The translations under genes and the position numbers were made by a program. The notes under the pieces are model-generated. The model was not told the DNA's origin. It searched no databases and worked only from the letters and a program-made list of their open reading frames with translations. Positions 44,553-53,699 of a stretch of 64,000 bases of DNA are shown in pieces. The stretch is from UBA8337 sp965221415 (GTDB lineage Bacteria > Pseudomonadota > Alphaproteobacteria > RS24): positions 1,302,001-1,366,000 of the forward strand of contig OZ244887.1 of assembly GCA_965221415.1 (NCBI GenBank), written 5' to 3'. Numbering within the stretch: position 1 is the stretch's first letter; each line of letters opens with the position of its first letter.

Positions 44553-46754
44553 TTAGTTAGCCGCGCTTTCTTGTGCGTCATAGTCTTCTTTCGTGCGGCT
44601 AATAATAAAGCTGTAAATATCCTCAACGTCTCTTTCGCTCAGGCGGTCGGAGAAGTTCGACATGCCACGGTCTGACAAAGTGCCCTCCAGCACAATTTCT
44701 TTGAATATGCGGTGCGTGTGCTCGTTCATTTTGCGCAAATCGGGCACCGCCGCCCCGCCAATCACCGCAATGCCGTGACAGAACGTGCAAACTTCGTGAT
44801 ACAGCTCATCGCCACGGGCAATCGCTTCGGCTGAGGCCTCGATGACAGGAGGCTTCGGAATATCGCGCACCCAATGGTCAGGCTCGTCAATCGACTGCCC
44901 CCCATTTAGCGTGAACACCAACATGCGGCCAAAATTGCCATAAATATTCGACGCGGGCATCGCAGCTTCGGTTAGGCCACCCGCCCCACCAGAGCCAACC
45001 TGAATGGCGACATATTGCACGCCATCAATCATATAGCTAATCGGCGGTGCGATGATGCTCGTATAAGTATTGACCTTCCACATTTCTTCGCCCGTTGTGG
45101 CATCATAGGCCACAAAAAAGCCGTCGCCATTGCCTTGAAACACCAGACCCGCCTCAGTCGACAGCGTACCGCCATTCCAATGCGTGCCGTGTTGACGTAC
45201 CCAATGGGTTTTGCCTGTCAGCGGGTCAAAGGCGGTAATATAGCCTTTGGCGGCGGGCAAATCGGGATGGTCAGCCAGCAGAGACAGCAAACGGCCAAAC
45301 TCAATGCCTGTATTCCATCCACCTTCGATATATTTATACCGACCCGTCGCCTTGAAATCATGGTCGACATCAAACACGAGAGGGCTTTCCATGGCGGGTA
45401 TGTAAGCCAGACCCGTATTTGGGTTGAACGCCATGGCTTGCCAATTATGGCCACCAAGGGGGCCGGGCAAAATCCATTTTGACTCGCCCAATTTATTATA
45501 GTCGCGCGATGCGGTCTCGACGGGACGTCCTGTTTTCATATCGATATGCGACGCCCAATTGACGGTCACATAAGGATGCGCGCGCAGCAATTCGCCCGTT
45601 TCGCGGTCGAGAACATAGAAGAAGCCATTTTTGGGTGCTTGCATAATCACTTTGCGTTTTTTGCCATCGACTTCTAACTCGGCCAGAGTCATATCTTGCA
45701 CGGCGGTGTAATCCCATGTGTCGCCCGGGGTTGTTTGATAGTGCCATTTCTTGCGACCTGTATTTGGGTCGAGTGCGACGATGGACGACAAAAACAGATT
45801 ATCACCACCGCCCGGCGAACGAATAGACCGCGTCCATGGGCTGCCATTGCCAACGCCTAAAAATACCGTATCGGTATCGGGGTCATAAACAATGGAGTTC
45901 CAGACAGTGCCGCCACCGCCGATTTTCCACCATTCGCCGCCCTTCCATGTTTTGGCGGCTTCTTCCATTTCGGGATGCTCGAACGGCTTGCTCGGGTCGC
46001 CGGGGACGGTATAAAAACGCCAATCCAAATCGCCCGTTTTCGTATCATATGCCGACATATAGCCGCGCACGCCGTATTCGCCGCCGCCATTGCCGATAAA
46101 TATACGACCATTGGCAACACGCGGTGCACCCGTAATTGTATAAGAACGGCTACGGTCGATAATCGTATTGACCTTCCAGATGAGCGCGCCCGTTTCAGCA
46201 TTCAGCGCAATCAGATAGCCATCGAGGCTGGCGACATAAACCGCGCCCTCATAGACCGCGACACCGCGATTGACAACATCGCAGCACGCCTTGCGCGCCC
46301 AATCACCAGGAACTTCGGGGTCATACGACCATAGCTCTTCGCCCGTTTTGGCATCCACCGCATACACCACGCTCCACGCGCCGGTTATATACATCACGCC
46401 ATCCACAACGATTGGCGATGTTTCCAGCCCCCGCGTTGTGTACATATCAATCGAGAAAGCCAGCTCGAGGTCTTTGATGCTCGTCTTATTGATTTGCGTC
46501 AGCGGGGAGTGGCGCTGCTCGGCGTAATCGCGGCCATGCGCCAACCAATTGCCTGGCTCGGTTTCGGCTTTTGCGATGCGGTTTGTATCAATCTGCCCGA
46601 TGGTCGTGCTTGCGCGCGCACCACCTGAGCTGCGCGCATCAACATCATCGTCTGATTTATGCACCACGCTCGCAATAATCCCCAGCGCTAATAAACCGCC
46701 CGCGACCACATTGATAACCGTCGCCTGTCCTTTGTTGAATGATGGATGTGCCAT
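44553..46754 (-). CDS. Quinohaemoprotein (PQQ + haem c) dehydrogenase
   Basis: 733 residues. The N-terminus is a short basic stretch and one helix (about 13-31), probably a membrane anchor or uncleaved signal. An eight-bladed propeller follows with the adjacent cysteines CC at 157-158 that form the vicinal disulfide over PQQ, and Trp-docking repeats such as DAKTGEELWSYD and NAETGALIWKV. A C-terminal cytochrome c domain has CTFCH at 656-660 and a likely axial Met at 698. It oxidises an alcohol or similar substrate in the periplasm. The start at 46754 follows GGGGGAACGA. No pqq synthesis genes are in the window. Confidence 0.92.
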   Translation of the reverse strand: MAHPSFNKGQATVINVVAGGLLALGIIASVVHKSDDDVDARSSGGARASTTIGQIDTNRIAKAETEPGNWLAHGRDYAEQRHSPLTQINKTSIKDLELAFSIDMYTTRGLETSPIVVDGVMYITGAWSVVYAVDAKTGEELWSYDPEVPGDWARKACCDVVNRGVAVYEGAVYVASLDGYLIALNAETGALIWKVNTIIDRSRSYTITGAPRVANGRIFIGNGGGEYGVRGYMSAYDTKTGDLDWRFYTVPGDPSKPFEHPEMEEAAKTWKGGEWWKIGGGGTVWNSIVYDPDTDTVFLGVGNGSPWTRSIRSPGGGDNLFLSSIVALDPNTGRKKWHYQTTPGDTWDYTAVQDMTLAELEVDGKKRKVIMQAPKNGFFYVLDRETGELLRAHPYVTVNWASHIDMKTGRPVETASRDYNKLGESKWILPGPLGGHNWQAMAFNPNTGLAYIPAMESPLVFDVDHDFKATGRYKYIEGGWNTGIEFGRLLSLLADHPDLPAAKGYITAFDPLTGKTHWVRQHGTHWNGGTLSTEAGLVFQGNGDGFFVAYDATTGEEMWKVNTYTSIIAPPISYMIDGVQYVAIQVGSGGAGGLTEAAMPASNIYGNFGRMLVFTLNGGQSIDEPDHWVRDIPKPPVIEASAEAIARGDELYHEVCTFCHGIAVIGGAAVPDLRKMNEHTHRIFKEIVLEGTLSDRGMSNFSDRLSERDVEDIYSFIISRTKEDYDAQESAAN

Positions 46755-46901
46755 TTCGTTCCCCCTATTATTCTGTTTAAACTGTAGGGAGAAAATACCC
46801 CTTTCGGCAAGTCTCAATTCGCTTTTTTGGTGAATTTAGGCTTGCCGTATTCAATTTTCCTTTTAATGTCTTGGAAAAGGGAGAGAAAAGGGAGATATGC
46901 G

Positions 46902-48413
46902 ATGAACGACCAAACGGATAGTCCGCACATTACCATTATCGGAAGTGGTGTCGGGGGCATGTGCATGGCGATGCAACTTGTGCGCCATGGGCATACGCAT
47001 TTCACCATTTTGGAAAAAGCCGACGATATTGGCGGTACGTGGCGCGATAATGAATATCCGGGATGCGCGTGCGATGTGCCATCGCATTTTTATTCTTATT
47101 CTTTTGAAACACGCGGCGATTGGTCTCGCGTCTACCCGCCGCGCAGCGAAATTCATAGCTATTTAAGTGAATTGGCCGACAAATATCGCTTGCGGAAGAA
47201 AACCCAATTCAACGCCGAACTGGCATCCGCCGTGTTCGACGAGAAAAATCAGAAATGGACGCTCACGCTCAAAAATGGCGATACCATGACAACCGATATT
47301 GTGGTCACCGCCTTGGGACAACTCAATCGTCCGAAAATGCCAGAAATCAAAGGCCATAAAAACTTCGGTGGCGCGCTGTTTCATTCCGCCCAATGGCAAC
47401 ACGACGCGCCCATCGCCGACAAAAAAGTCGCCGTCATTGGCAATGGCCCATCCGCGGCGCAATTTATTCCCGAAGTCGCCAAGCAAGCCAACGAATTGAC
47501 CGTTTTCCAACGCTCGCCTTGCCATGTTGTCCCGCGCAATGACAAAGAATACGGCGCGGTCGCTAAATTTCTATTCTCATTCGCCAATATTCGCCGCTTC
47601 TATCGTAACTTTTTGTATTATGCGATTGAGAAAAACTTCACCGTTTTCAACGAGATTAAAAATGCGCGCCTGCCGATTAAGCTGTTCAATATGCGGGGCG
47701 ATTGGACCGATATTATCGACAGGCATTTCGACGAGCAGGTGACTGATCCAGCGATGCGCGAGGTTCTGAAACCAGACTATCCCGTCGGCTGCAAGCGCGT
47801 GGTGATATCGGATGATTATTACCCCGCCCTGCTGCGCGATAATGTGCGGGTTGAAACCACCGCGATTGAAAATATCACGAAAACGGGCATCAAAACGCAA
47901 GATGGTAAGCTGCACAAATTCGACACGATTGTTTACGGCACAGGCTTTGCCTCAACCGAGTTTCTCGCCCCACTCGATGTGCAAGGCACGAATGGTGTCG
48001 ATTTGAACAGCGCATGGAAAGACGGCGCAGAAGCCTATCTCGGTATCTCTATGCCGAACTTCCCGAATTTCTTCATGCTATATGGCCCGAACACTAATCT
48101 GGGACATAACTCGATTATTTTTATGATTGAGTGTCAGGTGAATTATATTCTGACATGCCTCGAAAAGCTGCGCGCAAATAACGCCGCCAGCATGAGCCTA
48201 AAACAAAGCGCGATGGATACATTCGCCGCGTTTCTCAAAGCGCGCATGGAAACTTCCGTTTTTGTGCAGGAATGCGATAGCTGGTATAAAAATGAAAGCG
48301 GAAAAGTGACCAATAACTGGCCCGAATTCACCTATGTCTACCAAGAGGCCACCAAGCAAGCCAAAGACGAGGATTATGAGTTTAACGGCACCAATAAAAT
48401 CGCCGCCGAATAA
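46902..48413 (+). CDS. Flavin-containing monooxygenase, Baeyer-Villiger type
   Basis: 503 residues with two Rossmann motifs: IGSGVGGMCMA for FAD near the N-terminus and VIGNGPSAAQF for NADPH. Between them is FGGALFHSAQW, close to the Baeyer-Villiger fingerprint FxGxxxHxxxW(P/D) but with Gln after the Trp. GTGFASTEFL is the ATG-like motif of the family. I start at the ATG at 46902 (MNDQTDSPHI) after AAGGGAGATA. It inserts oxygen into a ketone or oxidises a heteroatom; substrate unknown. The PCuAC gene starts 1 nt after its stop. Confidence 0.9.
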   Translation: MNDQTDSPHITIIGSGVGGMCMAMQLVRHGHTHFTILEKADDIGGTWRDNEYPGCACDVPSHFYSYSFETRGDWSRVYPPRSEIHSYLSELADKYRLRKKTQFNAELASAVFDEKNQKWTLTLKNGDTMTTDIVVTALGQLNRPKMPEIKGHKNFGGALFHSAQWQHDAPIADKKVAVIGNGPSAAQFIPEVAKQANELTVFQRSPCHVVPRNDKEYGAVAKFLFSFANIRRFYRNFLYYAIEKNFTVFNEIKNARLPIKLFNMRGDWTDIIDRHFDEQVTDPAMREVLKPDYPVGCKRVVISDDYYPALLRDNVRVETTAIENITKTGIKTQDGKLHKFDTIVYGTGFASTEFLAPLDVQGTNGVDLNSAWKDGAEAYLGISMPNFPNFFMLYGPNTNLGHNSIIFMIECQVNYILTCLEKLRANNAASMSLKQSAMDTFAAFLKARMETSVFVQECDSWYKNESGKVTNNWPEFTYVYQEATKQAKDEDYEFNGTNKIAAE

Positions 48414-48414
48414 A

Positions 48415-48873
48415 ATGCGCACCCTTATTTTCTGTGCTTTGGCGATATGCGCCTTGAGCATCCCCGCACAGGCCGAAATTATCGTCCACGATGCACGCGT
48501 CAAACTCGGTATTGGCCAACGCCCTAGCGTTTTGCATGGGCGCATCACAAATCATAGCAACACGCCAACGCGCCTCATCGGGGCAGAAAGCGACTCCTTC
48601 GCGCGCATTGAATTACACACGCACGAGACCCATAGCGATGGCATGATGCGCATGAAAAAAGTCGATAGCTATGTGCTGCCCGCCAATGGCTCAGTGATAC
48701 TCAAACCCGCCGCAGACCATCTGATGCTGTTCGGATTTTCTGGCACACCAAACGATATGGTCGCGGTGACATTGCACTTTGCCGATGGCCGCACGGCACG
48801 CATCGAAGCCAAAGCCGTGGCGCGTCAAAAACGCAAAAAACAAAAGAGAGGCTGGGAGAAACACGACCATTAA
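48415..48873 (+). CDS. PCuAC-family periplasmic copper chaperone
   Basis: 152 residues with a signal peptide (MRTLIFCALAICALSIPAQA). The copper site pattern of DUF461/PCuAC is present: ELHTHETHSDGMMRMKK followed about 20 residues later by DHLMLFGF, supplying His and Met ligands. PCuAC delivers Cu(I) to cytochrome oxidase CuA. The Lys/Arg-rich tail ends in His. The start is one base after the monooxygenase stop with no clear ribosome site, so reinitiation is likely; an ATG at 48376 inside that gene is an alternative. Confidence 0.87.
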   Translation: MRTLIFCALAICALSIPAQAEIIVHDARVKLGIGQRPSVLHGRITNHSNTPTRLIGAESDSFARIELHTHETHSDGMMRMKKVDSYVLPANGSVILKPAADHLMLFGFSGTPNDMVAVTLHFADGRTARIEAKAVARQKRKKQKRGWEKHDH

Positions 48874-48944
48874 AGCTGTTTTCTATTGCCGCCCGCGTAA
48901 AAATCGTCCAAGTTCCCCGATGGATTAAATAATAGAGGTTTATC

Positions 48945-49340
48945 ATGGCACAGACACTTCCCGAAAAATGGAAAGCCTATATGGAGGCACCCACCCCTGA
49001 CACGCTGCGCGACATGCTGCACGAAGACTGTGTTTTCCTGTCGCCCGTTGTGTTTACGCCGCAACATGGCCGCGACATGGTGATGAATTATCTATTGGCT
49101 GCTGGCACGGTGTTCACGGACAGCAAGTTCAAATACACGCACGAGACCATCACCGAAGACCGTATCGTGTTGGAATTCGAGGCCGAGATAGACGGCAAAT
49201 ATCTCAATGGCGTGGATATTATCGATTATAATGAAGATAATCTGATAACCAGATTCAAAGTGATGGTGCGCCCTCTACAGGCGGTCAATATGATATGGGA
49301 AAAAATGGGCGCCCAACTTGAACAAGCAAAATCTGCTTAA
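48945..49340 (+). CDS. NTF2/SnoaL-fold protein
   Basis: A 131-residue protein of the cone-shaped NTF2-like fold: an N-terminal helix pair (WKAYMEAPTPDTLRDML), DCVFLSPVVFTPQHGRDMV, then strands ending DIIDYNEDNLITRFKVMVRPL. It has no signal peptide. Members include isomerases, hydrolases and ligand binders, so no specific activity can be given. AGAGGTTTATC precedes the ATG. It lies 3 nt before the ABC ATPase gene. Confidence 0.8.
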   Translation: MAQTLPEKWKAYMEAPTPDTLRDMLHEDCVFLSPVVFTPQHGRDMVMNYLLAAGTVFTDSKFKYTHETITEDRIVLEFEAEIDGKYLNGVDIIDYNEDNLITRFKVMVRPLQAVNMIWEKMGAQLEQAKSA

Positions 49341-49343
49341 ATT

Positions 49344-50084
49344 ATGGACGAAAAACATCTCATCCAAGCAAAAGACCTTTGCGTCACCCGACAGGGACGG
49401 ATGGTACTTGACCATGTTTCGCTCGATTTGGCCGAGAACGATTTCCTCACGCTCATTGGTCCCAATGGTGCGGGTAAATCGGTGCTATTGCGCCATTTGC
49501 TGAAGCTAGAAGCGCCCGACCACGGCACAGTGAGCCATCGGACTGGCCTGCGCATTGGCTATGTGCCAGAAAAGTTTCACATTGACCCGACTTTGCCGAT
49601 ACTCGTGCGGCGTTTCTTGAGCCTGAACAATGACCTCACCGATGACGCGATTGACGCGTTGGCGGTGGAAGCCAATTGCCAAAATCTCCTAACCCGCCCC
49701 CTATCGGTTTTATCGGGCGGCGAATTGCAGCGCGTCTTACTGGCGCGCGCCTTGGCGGGTGACCCGCAGGTTCTGATGCTCGACGAGCCGGCGCAAAACC
49801 TCGATGTATCGGGGCAGTTGCAGTTTTACAAACTCATTGACGAGATTTTTGAGCGCCGCACAATATCGGTGCTGATGGTCAGCCATGATTTGCATATGGT
49901 GATGAGTTCGACGCGCAAAGTCGTGTGCATTTACCATCATATTTGTTGCTCTGGCGCACCCGAAAATGTCGCGCGCGACCCCGAGTTTATCTCGATGTTT
50001 GGCGAGGATATGGCGCAAATGATGTCGGTGTATCAACACACGCACGACCACAATCACAATCAGGGGCACGAGTCATTAAAATGA
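49344..50084 (+). CDS. znuC: Zinc/manganese-type ABC transporter ATPase (ZnuC-like)
   Basis: 246 residues. Walker A is GPNGAGKS (39-46), the signature LSGGELQR, Walker B VLMLDEPAQNLD, and H-loop VSHDLHMV. The C-terminus is His-rich (HTHDHNHNQGH), a trait of zinc-linked transporters. It is coupled to the permease gene by an ATGA overlap (50081-50084). The periplasmic binding protein is missing from this locus, and no Zur box is visible, so zinc is inferred from family and the His tail. Confidence 0.87.
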   Translation: MDEKHLIQAKDLCVTRQGRMVLDHVSLDLAENDFLTLIGPNGAGKSVLLRHLLKLEAPDHGTVSHRTGLRIGYVPEKFHIDPTLPILVRRFLSLNNDLTDDAIDALAVEANCQNLLTRPLSVLSGGELQRVLLARALAGDPQVLMLDEPAQNLDVSGQLQFYKLIDEIFERRTISVLMVSHDLHMVMSSTRKVVCIYHHICCSGAPENVARDPEFISMFGEDMAQMMSVYQHTHDHNHNQGHESLK

Positions 50085-50881
50085 GCGCACATGTCATCAT
50101 CACCGCGCTTGCTTTAGCTTTGTTGGCAGGCCCGCTTGGATGCTTTGTCGTCTGGCGGCGCATGGCTTATTTCGGCGATGGATTGGCGCATTCCGCTTTG
50201 CTCGGTGTCGCCGTGAGCATCGTCATTGGCACAAGCAACCAGATTGGCATGATAGTGGTCGCCATCCTTTTTGCGATATCCTTGATATGGATGCGCAGTC
50301 AGCAGCTGCTTGCCGTCGATACATTGCTTGGCATTTTAGCCCATGCCGCTTTGTCGATAGGCATTATCGCCATGGTTCTATTGGGCGTGGAAGACGCCGA
50401 CCTGCATCATTATTTGCTGGGCAGTCTCGAAAGTCTCACGCCCGATATATTGGTCTGGGTGATACTCGGCTGCGGCTTATCCTTGGGGCTGCTTATGCGC
50501 CTATGGTCTGGCCTATTATTGATGACGACCAACGAAGAATTAGCACATGCTGAGGGCGTGCCCGTGCGCAGATATGAGTTTCTGCTGATGATTTTAATGG
50601 GCGTGTTGGTCGCCGCCGCCGTGCAATTGGTCGGCATTTTGCTTATCACCTCATTGCTCATTATCCCCGCCTCGACCGCGCGGCTGTTTTCCAAGTCACC
50701 CGAAGCCATGGCGATTGGCGGCAGTTTTATCGCCAGCCTGTGCATGCTCGTCGGAATCCCTGCGGCGCAAATGATGGCGCTGCCCCTTGGACCCGCCATT
50801 GTCACCTTATTGATTGCGATTTTTGTCGCCATATTGGTTGGCCGAATTGCGGTAATCCGCGCAACCAGCCAACTCAGCTAG
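50081..50881 (+). CDS. znuB: Zinc/manganese-type ABC transporter permease (ZnuB-like)
   Basis: 266 residues, ABC-3 family permease with about eight helices. GPLGCFVVWRRMAYFGDGLAHSALLGVA is the family's N-terminal pattern, and TNEELAHAEGVPVRR the coupling loop to the ATPase. It starts inside the znuC stop (ATGA). Its TAG interlocks with the DUF3604 TAG on the other strand (50878-50881). Confidence 0.87.
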   Translation: MSAHVIITALALALLAGPLGCFVVWRRMAYFGDGLAHSALLGVAVSIVIGTSNQIGMIVVAILFAISLIWMRSQQLLAVDTLLGILAHAALSIGIIAMVLLGVEDADLHHYLLGSLESLTPDILVWVILGCGLSLGLLMRLWSGLLLMTTNEELAHAEGVPVRRYEFLLMILMGVLVAAAVQLVGILLITSLLIIPASTARLFSKSPEAMAIGGSFIASLCMLVGIPAAQMMALPLGPAIVTLLIAIFVAILVGRIAVIRATSQLS

Positions 50882-52692
50882 TTCACCCAAATCGGCGAGG
50901 AATACGCGCGCTCCTGAATGGTCGCCGCAACGCCCGGACGCGGCTCAACGCCCGCACGGATAGCATCCCATGTTGACCAACGACAGCTTGGGTTTTCCAA
51001 CACGCGCACATAATAAAACGCCTGCTGCCCCGATGTGTATTCGGGGTCGCGCCATGTGGTTTTCAACTCATTGGACGATACTCTGGCCGAAGTCTTACAG
51101 GTTTTTAAATCAACCTTAGCGGCATTATCGGGGCAACGATGCGCCCGATTTGGCTTCTTGCCCCCAGCGCAAGCGACATCGAATGTTTTTTCAGCACTCG
51201 TGCCGTCATCCTTCAGCCACCCTTTGACAATTTGCACACGTTGCAGCGGGTTAGATTTTGCATCGCGCAGTGCCCAGACCAAAAACGCGGGCGTTTGGTC
51301 GTCGGCAAGGCGCAAATCTGCCCCCATCGGAACACCCTGCGCATAAGCACGCTTGACCATATCGCTGCGGTTTTCAATGCGACGGTCAAAATCAGGCGCT
51401 GCAAAAAACCGCAGCTTCATGCGCGGGCCTGTCGTCGCGTAGGTTTCTTTGCGGCGCATGGCATCGAAAATATCGCCACGCGTATTGCTATCCGCCCACA
51501 CCGCCGCCAAACCAGACGCGCCCCATGTGTGGAAATTATTTTCATTATATTTATGACCATCCTCGGTCGGCATATCCAACGGCACAGAACCGCGCGATTT
51601 GCTGTCACCATCAACCAGACCGATTTTTGACCAGTAATTATGCTCGTCAAACGCACCCGCGCCAACATGCGTATCGGTCGCGCCAATCAGACCAAACCGA
51701 TACGGATTACCAATACCCGCAGCGGCCATTTCTAGCCCCCGCATATAGGCTTGGCGCACATATGAACCACTCGGCTTGCTTTCGACCCACGCGCCAACAC
51801 GAAACGGCATCGTTTCAAAATCGGCAAACTCATCATTCGGCGACAACATCGGATGCGTTTCGCTATCGCCTTTGACTTGCGTCACTTCGACAATCGGCTC
51901 ATTGCGCATACGGGTTTTGACATAAGTCGCATCCATCGGCGTGCCATCCCATTTGCGGGCCATAAACATCAGGCCATTCGAGCCATTGGAATTATGCGGT
52001 ATTGCCAAATTATCCATGCCCTTGCCGCGCTGCGCATCCATCCACACCCATAAATCCTCAGGATTGGGCGACATGATGCGACTAAATGGCAGGCTGGGCG
52101 CTTTGTCACCGCGAAAGAAAACATTGCGGTGCAGATTTTGATTTTGCGGCCCCGATGTATATTCATAGCCGATAAGCGTCGTGAATTTACCCGGCTCATT
52201 ATGCCGATTGGCCGTCGAGATAATCTCGCCCCACGCCGATTTCATCACATCGACATCGACCAAATCATCAGGCTTGTCGCTTTTGTTGAGATAGGGAAAC
52301 ATTTTCTGAAACCCTGCAAGACGCTCGGCTTGCGTTTTGGCTTTGCGCAATTCCAACGAAATCGGATGCTTCGAAACATCTAGCTTTGGATTGTGCATGG
52401 CCGGCAACATGCCGAGATAAATCGCGTGGTCGGTCACCGACTGAAAATCCAGCGGTTCGCTAATCTTCATCTCAAAACCAGAAGGGTGCTGAATCGCCTC
52501 GCCCTTGGCAAAGCGATACGCATCGTCGGGCGTGTTGCGATTGCCAAAAATATAAGCGTCAAACGACAAGACAGTGTGCAAATGGGTTTCGCCAAACAGC
52601 ACCACACGATTTTCTGGCGCAGATGCCGCCACAGCACCAGAAAACGCGCCCCAAGCCATGAATAAAGCCCCTAATATTGCAAGATTTCTCAT
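50878..52692 (-). CDS. DUF3604 exported protein
   Basis: 604 residues with a signal peptide (MRNLAILGALFMAWGAFSGA, cleavage near VAA). The mature part begins with FGETHLHTVLSFDAY and DFQSVTDHAIYLG, a His/Asp set resembling a PHP-type metal site, then NSNGSNGLMF, GATDTHVGAGAFDEHN and GASGLAAVWA, all DUF3604 hallmarks. A phosphoesterase-like activity is possible but not established. I start at the ATG at 52692 after GGGAGGGG. The family is frequent in marine bacteria that degrade hydrophobic compounds, matching DUF1329 nearby. Confidence 0.87.
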   Translation of the reverse strand: MRNLAILGALFMAWGAFSGAVAASAPENRVVLFGETHLHTVLSFDAYIFGNRNTPDDAYRFAKGEAIQHPSGFEMKISEPLDFQSVTDHAIYLGMLPAMHNPKLDVSKHPISLELRKAKTQAERLAGFQKMFPYLNKSDKPDDLVDVDVMKSAWGEIISTANRHNEPGKFTTLIGYEYTSGPQNQNLHRNVFFRGDKAPSLPFSRIMSPNPEDLWVWMDAQRGKGMDNLAIPHNSNGSNGLMFMARKWDGTPMDATYVKTRMRNEPIVEVTQVKGDSETHPMLSPNDEFADFETMPFRVGAWVESKPSGSYVRQAYMRGLEMAAAGIGNPYRFGLIGATDTHVGAGAFDEHNYWSKIGLVDGDSKSRGSVPLDMPTEDGHKYNENNFHTWGASGLAAVWADSNTRGDIFDAMRRKETYATTGPRMKLRFFAAPDFDRRIENRSDMVKRAYAQGVPMGADLRLADDQTPAFLVWALRDAKSNPLQRVQIVKGWLKDDGTSAEKTFDVACAGGKKPNRAHRCPDNAAKVDLKTCKTSARVSSNELKTTWRDPEYTSGQQAFYYVRVLENPSCRWSTWDAIRAGVEPRPGVAATIQERAYSSPIWVN

Positions 52693-52749
52693 CGACCCCT
52701 CCCAGATAGCCAAACGGTAACGTTATGTTAACGCTTCATCGTGTAAATT

Positions 52750-52837
52750 GCTACCCATAGGCGCGTGGTCTTTAGTCACCCACGTGCCTATTATCCTTTC
52801 CCCTCGGCGTTCTACTCTTACGTCGGGGGGTTTCTTT
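52750..52837 (+). ncRNA. Probable trans-acting small RNA with its own terminator
   Basis: Two strong hairpins lie on the plus strand between minus-strand genes. Stem 1 pairs 52758-52768 with 52780-52790 (11 bp, one G-U). Then comes a single-stranded TTATCCTTTC (about 52791-52799). Stem 2 pairs 52800-52809 with 52821-52830 (10 bp, two G-U), followed by TTTCTTT, a good intrinsic terminator. All three G-U pairs would be A-C mismatches if read on the minus strand, which favours plus-strand transcription. TAAATT at 52744-52749 is a possible -10 element; no good -35 is seen. The CCUUUCC stretch resembles an anti-Shine-Dalgarno motif, as in the alphaproteobacterial MmgR/suhB-type RNAs; that kinship is a guess. 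Confidence 0.65.
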
Positions 52838-53699
52838 AAAGCGCCATGCGCATCAGCTCATATGTAATGAGGGCGGCCGTGAAATCAGACGCTGGATGGC
52901 CATCTTTCGGGGCTAATTCAACCACATCAATGCCGACGCACTTACGCCCCACCAACGCGCTCTCGACCAAATCAAGCGCTTGATAAAACCCTAGCCCGCC
53001 CGGCACAGGTGTGCCCGTCGACGGCATAATCGACGGGTCTAGCCCGTCCACATCGAACGTCACATAAATATTTTCAGGAAAATCATCGGGCAGCGTAATG
53101 CGCGATATATTCCCGCGCACCAAATCTGGCGCGTCATAGCATATCACGCCATGCGCCCGCCGTGCCGCCTCTTCTTCCTCGGCCAAAGCCCGCACCCCGA
53201 AAGAAACCATCGGAAGATTTTCTTGCGCCAGCATGTGCATAACACTCGCATGCGAATGCTTATGTCCCTGATAACTGTCGCGGAAATCAGCATGCGCATC
53301 AATATGCACCAAACCGATAGGCATTTTAAGCGCATCGACCACCCCCATCACCGCGCCATAACTCATCGAATGTTCGCCGCCCAAAGTGACTGGCACATGC
53401 CCTCGCATCGCAATATCGCACGTGAGGCTACGCAAAGCCTCTATCACGGCTTCTATAGGGCGTGCGCAGTCAAGCGGCGGGTGCGTGAAAATACCCTCGG
53501 CGCATGGCACCCGACCCGATACGAGACGCTCAAGCTGATGGCTGGCGGCGATAATCGCCTCTGGCCCCTGCGCTGCGCCCGTGCCGTAAGACACCGTGGC
53601 TTCCAACCCACATGGCACAACCTCGAAGCGGGCGTGCCGATTATTCTCGGCAGGCGTTAGCTCCTCGCCCAAAAACTGACTGCTCATATCGTGCGCCAT
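52836..53699 (-). CDS. speB: Agmatinase / ureohydrolase
   Basis: 287 residues of the arginase-agmatinase family. The binuclear manganese ligands are visible in GGEHSMSYG, HIDAHADFRDSYQG and TFDVDGLDPSIMPSTGTPVPGG. It would split agmatine into putrescine and urea, completing the route started by SpeA upstream in the same operon. The ATG at 53699 shares one base with the upstream TGA (TGATG); a TTG one codon earlier is unlikely. Its stop region overlaps the tail of the opposite-strand small RNA. Confidence 0.92.
   Translation of the reverse strand: MAHDMSSQFLGEELTPAENNRHARFEVVPCGLEATVSYGTGAAQGPEAIIAASHQLERLVSGRVPCAEGIFTHPPLDCARPIEAVIEALRSLTCDIAMRGHVPVTLGGEHSMSYGAVMGVVDALKMPIGLVHIDAHADFRDSYQGHKHSHASVMHMLAQENLPMVSFGVRALAEEEEAARRAHGVICYDAPDLVRGNISRITLPDDFPENIYVTFDVDGLDPSIMPSTGTPVPGGLGFYQALDLVESALVGRKCVGIDVVELAPKDGHPASDFTAALITYELMRMAL

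Noticed and set aside
52758..52830. The two hairpins read as a minus-strand terminator for speB or a leader of the DUF3604 gene
   Set aside because: On the minus strand three pairs become A-C mismatches and no T-tract follows; the plus-strand reading fits better.
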